DNA from: Rhodanobacter sp. Soil772
Lineage (GTDB): Bacteria > Pseudomonadota > Gammaproteobacteria > Xanthomonadales > Rhodanobacteraceae
Length of the DNA stretch: 64,000 nt
Assembly: GCF_001428385.1 (NCBI RefSeq)
Contig: NZ_LMSK01000002.1
Location: 774,704 to 838,703, forward strand
Direction of reading: 5' to 3'
This document shows positions 57,181-64,000 of this stretch, in pieces. The notes below the pieces were generated by a model. The model saw only the letters and a program-made list of their open reading frames with translations, ran no database searches and was not told the origin of the DNA. Every line of letters begins with the position of its first letter. The first letter of the stretch is position 1. Position numbers and translations under genes: made by a program.

Positions 57181-60100
57181 TCACGTCGCCGCCTGCGCCC
57201 CACCCAGCGCCTTGCGCCGCCTCTTCTCCACCTTGCGCTCCTTCCGCGCGGCCTTGCGGATCTTGCGGTCGTAATTCCACAGGTAGATCGCCGGGGTGCT
57301 GAGCAGGGTCAGCAGCTGTGACACCAGCAAACCGCCGACGATGGCGATGCCGAGCGGCTGGCGCATTTCCGAGCCGATGCCGAAACCGATCGCCAGCGGC
57401 AGCGCAGCGCCCATCGCGACCAGGGTGGTCATGGTGATCGGGCGGAAGCGTACCAGTGCGGCTTCGCGGATCGCCTCGGGCGCGGACAGTCCGCGTTCGC
57501 GTTCGGCGACCAGGGCGAAGTCGACCATCAGGATTGCGTTTTTCTTGACGATGCCGATCAGCATCAGGATCGCGATGATCGCCATCATCGAAATCTGCGT
57601 CTGCGTCACCAGCATCGCCAGGAACGCGCCGGCGCCGGCCGCCGGCAAGGTGGACAGGATGGTCAACGGATGGCCGAGGCTTTCGTACAGGATGCCCAGC
57701 ACGATGTACATCGCCAGGATCGAGCCGAGCAGCAGTACCATGCCGTTGGACTGCGCTTGCTTCAGGCGCTGGTTGGCGCCGGTGAAATCCACCCGCATGC
57801 CGGCCGGCAGCCCGGCCGCGTAGGCGGCCTGTTCGACCAGCTTGACGCCGCGGTCCTGCGGCACGTCCTTGGCCAGGTTGTAGCTGATCGTGGCCGCTTC
57901 GAGCTGGTTGTGGTGGCGCACGCGCAGCGGGCTGATGTCCGGCTCGATCGTCGCCAGCGCGGACAGCGGAATCATCCGGCCCTGCTCGTTGCGCACGCGC
58001 ACGTTGAGCAGCGACTCCGGACTCACGCTCTGCGCCGCGCCGGTGCTGAGCACCACCGAGTACTGGTTGATGTCGGAATAGATCTGCGACACCTGGCGCT
58101 GGCCGAACGAGTTGTACAGCGCCGAGTCGATCGTGCCGATGCCCACGTGCAGGCGCCCGGCCGCCTCGCGATCGATCTTCAGCAGCTGCTGCTTGCCGAC
58201 CTGGTCGAAGTTGCTGCCGACGTCGCGGAATTCCTTGATGGTGCGCAGCTGCCGCACCATCTTCAGCACCCACGGCTGCAGGTCGTCGCCGTTGGTGCTG
58301 ATCAGCTGGAACTCGTACTGGCCGCCACCGTCGCCGCTGCCGCCGCCACCGAGGAACTGCGCGGCGCTCACCGACACCTTCACGTTGGGCAGCTTGTCGT
58401 ACTGTTTCGACAGCCGTTCGACCACCTGCTTGATGCCTTCGTCGCGCTGGCCCGGCCCGCTGCCGCGCGGCTTCAGGTCGACGAACATCTGCGCATTGTT
58501 GCCGACCGCGCCACCGCCGCCGCCATCGCGGCCGAGCATGGTCAGCTGGTCGAGCACGGCCGGATCGGCCTGCATGATCTTCGCCACGGCCAGCGCGCGC
58601 GCGGTCAGCTCGGCCGGCGAGATGTTCGCGTCGGCGCGGATGTCCACCTGCAGCTGGCCGGTGTCCTCGTCCGGCATGAAGGTGCCGCCGGCGGTCTTCG
58701 CCACCGCGAAGCCGAGTGCGAAGGTGAGCAGCAGCAGGGTCAACGGCTGCCAACGCATCAGCCGGCGATGGTGCATCGCCCAGTCCAGCGCGCGCGCGTA
58801 GATGCGCAGCAGGTTGCGGTCGAAATTCTCCACCGCCCGCTCGATCCGCCCGGGCGGCTTGCGGTGCTCCGGCTCGTGGGTCAGCAGGTAGGCGCACAGC
58901 GCCGGCGTCAGCGTCAGCGAGACCAGCGCCGAGATCACCACTGCCGCAGTCAGGGTCACCGAAAACTCGCGCAGCAGCAGCACCAGCATGTTGTTGCCGA
59001 ACAGCAGCGGCGCGAACACCGCCACCAGCGACAAGGTGATCGAGATCACCGTGAAGCCGATCTCGCGCACGCCGGTCAGCGCCGCCTGCATCGGCGGCTC
59101 GCCGCGCTCCATGTGGCGCACGATGTTCTCGATCACCACGATCGCGTCATCCACCACGAAGCCGATGCACAGCACCAGCGCCACCAGCGACAACGTGTTG
59201 AGCGTGTAGCCCAGCGTCCACATCACCACGAACGCGCCGGCCAGCGACAGCGGCACGCTCAGCGTGGCGATCAAGGTCGGGCGCAGCCGGCGCAGGAACA
59301 CCAGCATCACCAAGACGACCATGACGATCGAGATCAGCAGCGCCACCTGCACTTCGTGCAGCGCCGACTTGGTGGTCTGGGTGAGGTCGAACACCGGCGT
59401 CATCGTCACGTTTTGCGGCAGCGAGGCACGCAGCTGCGGCAGCTTGGCGCGGATCGCCTCCACCGTGGCCACCGCGTTCGCCTCCGGCCGCTTGCTGATC
59501 TGCATGCCGACCGCATGCGCGTCGTTGAACCACGCCGCCTGGTACTCGTCTTGCTGGCCGCCGTAGATCTTCGCCACGTCGGACAACCGCACCGGCGTGC
59601 CGTTCTTCACCGAGACCAGCAGGCGCGCGAACTCGGCCGGCGTCTGCAGGCCGTCGCTGGCGCTCACCGTCATCTGCGTGCGACCGTTGCTCAGGATGCC
59701 CTGCGGCGAGGTGACGTTGGCCGCGCGCAGCGCGTTGGCCACGTCGCTCGCGGTGAGGTTCTTGGCCGCCAGCGCGGCGGTGTCCAGCTCGATCCGCACC
59801 GCGTGCGGGGTGCCGCCGAACACCTGCACCTGGGCCACGCCGTCGATCTGCGCCACCGCCGGTTTGAGCAAGGTGTCGGTGAGGTCGAACAGCTGGTCCT
59901 GCGGCAGCCCGGTCGAGGTCAGCGCGAGGAACAGGATCGGGATCTGCGAGGTGTCGAACTTGAAGTACTGCGGCGGCGACGGCATCCCCGGCGGCAGGTC
60001 GACCGCGGCCGCGTTGATCGCCGCCTGCACGTCGCGCGCAGCGCTGTCGGCGGTGCGGTCCATGGTGAAGCGCACCATCACCGAGGCGGAACCCTCGTTC

Positions 60101-60351
60101 GCATTGCCGTACATCTCGTCGACGCCGGGGATGCGCCCCAGGTGCCGCTCCAGCGGCGCCAGCACGGTGTTCGCCATGGTCTGCGCGCTGGCGCCGGGCT
60201 GGCTGGCCACCACGTAGACGCCGGGAAAATCCAGCGACGGCAACGCGGCCACGCCGAGCAGCAGGTACGCCCATAGCCCGGCCAACATCAGGCCGAGCGC
60301 GAGCAGCGAGGTGCCGACCGGGCGGCGGATCAACGGGGCGAAGATGTTCAT
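57181..60351 (-). CDS. RND efflux permease, MdtC-like (second of a tandem pair)
   Basis: 1056 residues from the ATG at 60351 (GGAAG ribosome site). A GTG five codons upstream is also open. N-terminus MNIFAPLIRRPVGTSLLALG, paired aspartates in GFVVDDAIVVIENIVRHMERGE and two periplasmic loops mark the AcrB/MdtBC-type drug pump. A glycine/serine-rich loop (GGGGSGDGGGQ) sits in the second periplasmic part. It is strongly similar to the gene at 60509, so the two are paralogues that may form a mixed trimer like MdtBC. No adaptor gene is adjacent inside the window. Confidence 0.93.
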   Translation of the reverse strand: MNIFAPLIRRPVGTSLLALGLMLAGLWAYLLLGVAALPSLDFPGVYVVASQPGASAQTMANTVLAPLERHLGRIPGVDEMYGNANEGSASVMVRFTMDRTADSAARDVQAAINAAAVDLPPGMPSPPQYFKFDTSQIPILFLALTSTGLPQDQLFDLTDTLLKPAVAQIDGVAQVQVFGGTPHAVRIELDTAALAAKNLTASDVANALRAANVTSPQGILSNGRTQMTVSASDGLQTPAEFARLLVSVKNGTPVRLSDVAKIYGGQQDEYQAAWFNDAHAVGMQISKRPEANAVATVEAIRAKLPQLRASLPQNVTMTPVFDLTQTTKSALHEVQVALLISIVMVVLVMLVFLRRLRPTLIATLSVPLSLAGAFVVMWTLGYTLNTLSLVALVLCIGFVVDDAIVVIENIVRHMERGEPPMQAALTGVREIGFTVISITLSLVAVFAPLLFGNNMLVLLLREFSVTLTAAVVISALVSLTLTPALCAYLLTHEPEHRKPPGRIERAVENFDRNLLRIYARALDWAMHHRRLMRWQPLTLLLLTFALGFAVAKTAGGTFMPDEDTGQLQVDIRADANISPAELTARALAVAKIMQADPAVLDQLTMLGRDGGGGGAVGNNAQMFVDLKPRGSGPGQRDEGIKQVVERLSKQYDKLPNVKVSVSAAQFLGGGGSGDGGGQYEFQLISTNGDDLQPWVLKMVRQLRTIKEFRDVGSNFDQVGKQQLLKIDREAAGRLHVGIGTIDSALYNSFGQRQVSQIYSDINQYSVVLSTGAAQSVSPESLLNVRVRNEQGRMIPLSALATIEPDISPLRVRHHNQLEAATISYNLAKDVPQDRGVKLVEQAAYAAGLPAGMRVDFTGANQRLKQAQSNGMVLLLGSILAMYIVLGILYESLGHPLTILSTLPAAGAGAFLAMLVTQTQISMMAIIAILMLIGIVKKNAILMVDFALVAERERGLSAPEAIREAALVRFRPITMTTLVAMGAALPLAIGFGIGSEMRQPLGIAIVGGLLVSQLLTLLSTPAIYLWNYDRKIRKAARKERKVEKRRRKALGGAQAAT

Positions 60352-60418
60352 GGTGCTTCCGTCCACCGGTGCGGACGCAGACTGGAGCCGCGCAGGGATG
60401 GCGAGGATAGGGCAAGAG

Positions 60419-60478
60419 TTCCGTTCATGCCCACTTTATGCCCTTTGGCACGCCCCGACGTATGTGCCTGAAGTCCAC
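60419..60478 (-). promoter_or_regulatory. Conserved upstream block of the tandem RND genes, copy 1
   Basis: It matches the block at 63747-63807: a 24-base segment (60419-60442) with 21 identities, then 17 bases, then a 19-base identity GTATGTGCCTGAAGTCCAC (60460-60478). It ends 67 bases before the ATG at 60351. A CATAAA-type -10 is possible. It is probably a promoter and regulator site duplicated with the gene. Confidence 0.65.
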
Positions 60479-60508
60479 ACCCTGCCGGAAGGCAGGGGGC
60501 CGCCGCGA

Positions 60509-63500
60509 TTATTTCGGCAAGGCCGGCATCTGCTGCTGCACTATCCGCTGGCGTTTGATCTCGGCCCGCAACTGACGCCGCGCGGCCTTGCGCTGGCGGT
60601 GGTCGTGCTGCCACAGGTAGATCGCCGGCGTGCTCAGCAAGGTCAGCAGCTGCGACACGAACAGGCCGCCGAGGATGGCGATGCCGAGCGGCTGGCGCAT
60701 CTCCGAACCGTAGCCGAAGCCGATCGCCAGCGGCAGCGCCGCGCCCATCGCGACCAGGGTGGTCATGGTGATCGGGCGAAAGCGCACCAGCGCCGCCTCG
60801 CGAATCGCCTCCGGCGGCGACATGCCGCGGTCGCGTTCGGCGACCAGGGCGAAGTCGACCATCAGGATCGCGTTCTTCTTGACGATGCCGATCAGCATCA
60901 GGATCGCGATCACCGACATCAGGGTCAGCTGGGTATGCGTGACCAGCATCGCCAGGAACGCGCCCATGCCGGCGGCCGGCAGGGTGGAAAGGATGGTCAG
61001 CGGGTGGATCAGGCTCTCGTACAGGATGCCCAGCACCACGTACATCACCAGGATCACCGCCAGCAGCATGACCAGCGCGTTGTTCATCGTGTCGACCAGG
61101 TTCTTGTTGTCGCCGGAATATTTCTTCTGCACGCCGGGCGGCAGCTGTGCGGCGAACATCGCCTGGTCGACCAGCTTCAGGCCGTCCGCCTGGGTGAGGC
61201 CCTTGGCCAGGTTGTAGATGATTGCGGCCGATTCGAGCTGGTCCTCGTGGCGAATGGTGGCCGGTGCGATGTGCGGCTGGATCTTCGCCAGCGCGGACAG
61301 CGGAATCATCTTCCCCTGCGCATTGCGTACATAGGTATTGAGCAGGGTGGCCGGGCTCAGCGACTCGGCGCTGCTGGCGGTGATCACCACGCGGTACTGG
61401 TTGATGTCGGAGTAGATGGTGGAGACCGGGGTCTGGCCGAACGCGTTGGCCAGTGCCGTGTCCACCTGGGCCAGGCTCACGTGCAGCCGCGCGGCGGCGT
61501 TGCGGTCCACCTGCAGCATCTGCTGCTTGCCGATGCTGTCGAAGCTGGTGCTGACGTTGCGAAACTGCTTCATGCCGCGCATCACCCGCGCCAGCTTCAG
61601 GGTGGGCTGCTGCAGCGACGTGCCGTCCAGGCTGTCGAGCTGGAACGCATACTGCCCTTTGCCGCCACCGCCACCGCCGCCACCGTTGATGAACTGGTTG
61701 ACGCTGAGCGACACGTCCAGGTCCGGCACGTTCTTGAAGTACTTGTCCAGCCGGTCGACCACCGCCTGGGAGGTGACGTGGCGGTCGCCCGGCCGGTCGC
61801 CAAGCGGCCTCAGGTCGACGAACAGGCTGGACTGGTTGCCGACCGCGCCGCCGGCGTTGTTGCCGCCGAGGAAGGCGGAGACGTCATCCACCGCCGGATC
61901 GGCCTGGACTTTCGCCGCCACCTCCTGCGTGCGCCGGGCCAGCAGGGTGGGCGAGATGTTGGCGTCGGCGGTGATGCTCACCTGCAGCAGGCCGGTGTCC
62001 TCCTTCGGCATCAGGCCGCCGCCGGCGGTCATCACCACCACGACCGCCAGGCCGATGGTGAACGCCAGCAGGATCAGTGGCTGCCAGCGCATCAGCCGGC
62101 GATGATGCATGGCCCAGTCCAGCGCGCGCTCGTAGATGCGCAGCATGCCGTTGTCGAAACGCTCGGCCAGACGCTCCAGCCGCCCCGGCGTGCGCGTGCC
62201 CGCGGGCTCGTGCGCCAGCCAGGCGCCGCACAGCGCCGGGGTGAGCGTGAGCGAGACCAGTGCCGAGATCACGATGGTGGCGATCAGGGTTACCGAGAAC
62301 TCGCGCATCAGCATGGTGAACATGTTGTTGCCGAACACCATCGGCCCGAACACCGCGATCAGCGACAGCGTGATCGAGATCACCGTGAAGCCGATCTCGC
62401 GCACGCCGTTGAGCGCGGCCTGCAGCGGCGGCTCGCCGCGTTCCATGTGGCGCACGATGTTCTCGATCACCACGATCGCGTCGTCCACCACGAAGCCCAC
62501 GCACAGCACCAGCGCCACCAGCGAGAAGATGTTGAGGGTGAAGCCGAGCATCCACATCGCCACGAACGCGCCGGCCAGCGACAGCGGCACGCTGAACATC
62601 GCGATCACGGTGGGCCGCAGCCGGCGCAGGAACACCAGCATCACCAGCGCCACCATCACGATGCCCATCAGCAGCGCGACCTCCACCTCGTGCAGCGCCG
62701 ACAGGGTGGTCGGGGTGAAGTCGAAGATCGGGGTGATTGTCGCGTCGGCCGGCAGCAGAGCGCGCAGCTCGGGCAGGCGCGCGCGGACCGCCGCCACCGT
62801 GGCCACCGTGTTCGCTTCCGGCCGCTTGTTGATCTGCAGCACCACCGCGCGCTGGCCGTTGAACCACGCCGCCGCGTACTTGTCTTCCTGGCCGCCGCTG
62901 ATCGTCGCCACGTCGGCCAGCCGCACCGGTACGCCGTTGTGGCTGGCGACCACCAGCGCGGCGAAATCCTGCACCGTGTGCAGCGCGTCGTTGGCGCTCA
63001 CCGTCATGCGCGTGACGCCGTTGCTGAGCGTGCCCTGCGGCGAGGTGACGTTGGCAGCGCGCAGCGCATTGGCCACGTCGTTGGCGGTGATGCCCATGCC
63101 CACCAGCGCACCGGTGTTCAGCACGATGCGCACCGCGTGCGGCGTGCCGCCACTCACCTGCACTTGGGCCACACCGGGAATTTGTGCCACCGCCGGCTTC
63201 AGCAAGGTGTCGGTGAGGTCGTACAACCGGTCCGGTGGCAGGCTGGCCGAGGTCAGCGAGACCAGCAGCACCGGGATCTGCGAGGTGTCGAACTTGAAAT
63301 ATCCGGGCGGAGGCCGGCCGGCCGGCAGGTCCGTCGCCGCCGCGTTGATCGCCGCCTGCACGTCGCGCGCGGCCTTGTCGGCATTGCGGTCCATGTTGAA
63401 CAGGACCTGGATCTGCGCGCCGCCCTCGCTGGCGCCGGAGGACATCTGCCGCACCCCGGGGATACGCCCGAGATGGCGTTCCAGCGGCGCCACCACGGTC

Positions 63501-63682
63501 GCGGCCATGGTCTGCGCGCTGGCGCCCGGCATCTGCGCAAACACCACCACGCCGGGAAACTCGATCGACGGAAACGCCGCCACGCCGAGCAGCAGGTACG
63601 CCCACAGCCCGGCCAGCATCAACCCGAGCGCAAGCAACGAGGTGCCGACGGGTCGGCGGACCAACGGGGCGAAGAGGTTCAA
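60509..63682 (-). CDS. RND efflux permease, MdtB-like (first of a tandem pair)
   Basis: 1057 residues. A TTG start is chosen: it follows a strong AGGGAGG ribosome site at five to seven bases, and the N-terminus MNLFAPLVRRPVGTSLLALG aligns exactly with the paralogue downstream. Same pump architecture, with GFVVDDAIVVIENIVRHMERGE and a Gly-rich loop (NGGGGGGGGKGQ). It lies 157 bases upstream of the second RND gene. The gene to its right is a BtuB-like receptor, so the usual adaptor and outer membrane factor must be encoded elsewhere or shared with another pump. Confidence 0.93.
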   Translation of the reverse strand: MNLFAPLVRRPVGTSLLALGLMLAGLWAYLLLGVAAFPSIEFPGVVVFAQMPGASAQTMAATVVAPLERHLGRIPGVRQMSSGASEGGAQIQVLFNMDRNADKAARDVQAAINAAATDLPAGRPPPGYFKFDTSQIPVLLVSLTSASLPPDRLYDLTDTLLKPAVAQIPGVAQVQVSGGTPHAVRIVLNTGALVGMGITANDVANALRAANVTSPQGTLSNGVTRMTVSANDALHTVQDFAALVVASHNGVPVRLADVATISGGQEDKYAAAWFNGQRAVVLQINKRPEANTVATVAAVRARLPELRALLPADATITPIFDFTPTTLSALHEVEVALLMGIVMVALVMLVFLRRLRPTVIAMFSVPLSLAGAFVAMWMLGFTLNIFSLVALVLCVGFVVDDAIVVIENIVRHMERGEPPLQAALNGVREIGFTVISITLSLIAVFGPMVFGNNMFTMLMREFSVTLIATIVISALVSLTLTPALCGAWLAHEPAGTRTPGRLERLAERFDNGMLRIYERALDWAMHHRRLMRWQPLILLAFTIGLAVVVVMTAGGGLMPKEDTGLLQVSITADANISPTLLARRTQEVAAKVQADPAVDDVSAFLGGNNAGGAVGNQSSLFVDLRPLGDRPGDRHVTSQAVVDRLDKYFKNVPDLDVSLSVNQFINGGGGGGGGKGQYAFQLDSLDGTSLQQPTLKLARVMRGMKQFRNVSTSFDSIGKQQMLQVDRNAAARLHVSLAQVDTALANAFGQTPVSTIYSDINQYRVVITASSAESLSPATLLNTYVRNAQGKMIPLSALAKIQPHIAPATIRHEDQLESAAIIYNLAKGLTQADGLKLVDQAMFAAQLPPGVQKKYSGDNKNLVDTMNNALVMLLAVILVMYVVLGILYESLIHPLTILSTLPAAGMGAFLAMLVTHTQLTLMSVIAILMLIGIVKKNAILMVDFALVAERDRGMSPPEAIREAALVRFRPITMTTLVAMGAALPLAIGFGYGSEMRQPLGIAILGGLFVSQLLTLLSTPAIYLWQHDHRQRKAARRQLRAEIKRQRIVQQQMPALPK

Positions 63683-63746
63683 GCGGCCTCCCTGGCGCGC
63701 AAGCGTGGCGGGAGCGCCGGGGGCGCGGCCAGGGACGTTGCGGGCG

Positions 63747-63807
63747 TTCCATTCATGCCGACGTTATGCCAGTTGTCGCGGTCCTTGTGTATGTGCCTGA
63801 AGTCCAC
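63747..63807 (-). promoter_or_regulatory. Conserved upstream block of the tandem RND genes, copy 2
   Basis: Second copy of the block seen at 60419-60478, with the same 24-base (63747-63770) and 19-base (63789-63807) segments separated by 18 bases. It ends 64 bases before the TTG start at 63682, almost the same distance as in copy 1. Confidence 0.65.
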
Positions 63808-63810
63808 CCA

Positions 63811-63844
63811 CATGCAGAAACCCGCTACCGGGTTCCTGCATGCG
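63811..63844 (-). terminator. Stable hairpin after the BtuB-like gene
   Basis: CATGCAGAAACCCG pairs with CGGGTTCCTGCATG across a four-base loop with one mismatch. It lies 12 bases beyond the receptor stop on the minus strand. No clear T run follows, so it is a terminator-like hairpin rather than a proven terminator. Confidence 0.5.
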
Positions 63845-63855
63845 TGGCAGCGGGA

Positions 63856-64000
63856 TCAGCGCCTGGCCGGGCTGTAGCGCAGGGTCAGGAACGCGCTGTG
63901 GCCGGGCTGGTTGAAGTACCAGACGGTCTCGTAGTGGCGGTCGAACACGTTCGCCAGGCGCGCCTCGACCTGCCAGTCCGGCGCGAAATGCCAGCTGGCG
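63856..64000 (-). CDS. btuB: BtuB-like TonB-dependent receptor, C-terminal end only
   Basis: The last 48 codons read ASWHFAPDWQVEARLANVFD followed by RHYETVWYFNQPGHSAFLTL and end RYSPARR. The LANVFDRHYETVWYFNQPG stretch is characteristic of the last barrel strands of BtuB vitamin B12 receptors. The 5' part is outside the window. Reading from the right, it is upstream of the RND pair on the same strand. Confidence 0.85.
   Translation of the reverse strand, partial: ASWHFAPDWQVEARLANVFDRHYETVWYFNQPGHSAFLTLRYSPARR

Noticed and set aside
60311-63877. 1188-codon open frame on the plus strand opposite the RND gene
   Set aside because: Composition is dominated by His, Arg, Gln and Asp with no domains, and the opposite strand encodes a conserved RND pump. 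It is a GC-bias shadow; several others like it (for example opposite mrpA and the first RND gene) were dropped for the same reason.

Overview
The window is a stretch of high-GC (by eye about two thirds G+C) Gram-negative chromosome. It has tightly packed operons with 1 to 4 base stop/start overlaps. The many TonB-dependent receptors, the TIGR01782-type receptor beside a GH20 hexosaminidase, a GlcNAc-type sugar locus under a LacI regulator, a fused MrpAB antiporter subunit and the codon style suggest a gammaproteobacterium of the Xanthomonadales (Rhodanobacter/Dyella-like). This is inference: there is no rRNA or marker gene to fix it. I saw no tRNA, phage, transposase or CRISPR array.

Layout. 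1-5399 (minus): group-2 type Mrp Na+/H+ antiporter operon, mrpAB fusion then mrpC, mrpD, mrpE and the start of mrpF. 5707-14447: an OmpR-family two-component system, a secreted YncE-like beta-propeller protein and an overlapping three-gene RND pump (outer membrane factor, adaptor, permease). A direct repeat TAAG-N7-TAAGCG(G/A) lies ahead of the regulator, ahead of the pump operon and, more weakly, ahead of the propeller gene. It is the best candidate here for a small self-contained regulon. 14464-22017: penicillin-binding protein 1C and a thioester-containing alpha-2-macroglobulin lipoprotein. 22120-27466: alpha/beta hydrolase, TonB receptor and an S1-type protease with a large unassigned C-terminal region. 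27680-32323: an Lhr-type helicase whose reading frame carries two in-frame palindromic repeat insertions.

32355-42664 is a GlcNAc/chitooligosaccharide-type utilisation locus: NagX-like membrane protein, GH20 hexosaminidase, TonB receptor and sugar kinase on the minus strand, divergent from a NagP/FucP-type transporter and a LacI regulator. The intergenic region carries two near-identical LacI-type operators. nagA and nagB are not in the window. 42657-46980: S10-like serine carboxypeptidase, an EamA permease, and a persulfide-type unit (two half-size YeeE/YedE proteins plus an MBL-fold hydrolase). 47175-52348: a small unknown gene, then a MarR-controlled EmrAB-type pump with its own outer membrane factor. 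52355-57046: PagL-like lipid A deacylase, a paired M16 peptidase operon (one catalytic, one lacking the zinc motif) and an unknown membrane protein. 57181-63682: two tandem MdtB/MdtC-like RND permeases, each preceded by a copy of the same roughly 60-base upstream block. The right edge holds the last 48 codons of a BtuB-like receptor.

Related palindromic GC-rich repeats occur four times: in the gap between two same-strand genes (pbpC region), between emrA and emrB, and twice inside lhr. Most genes are ordinary for this kind of organism. The items that stand out are the shared TAAG repeats around the two-component/pump cluster, the in-frame repeat insertions in lhr, and the duplicated leader block of the tandem RND genes.
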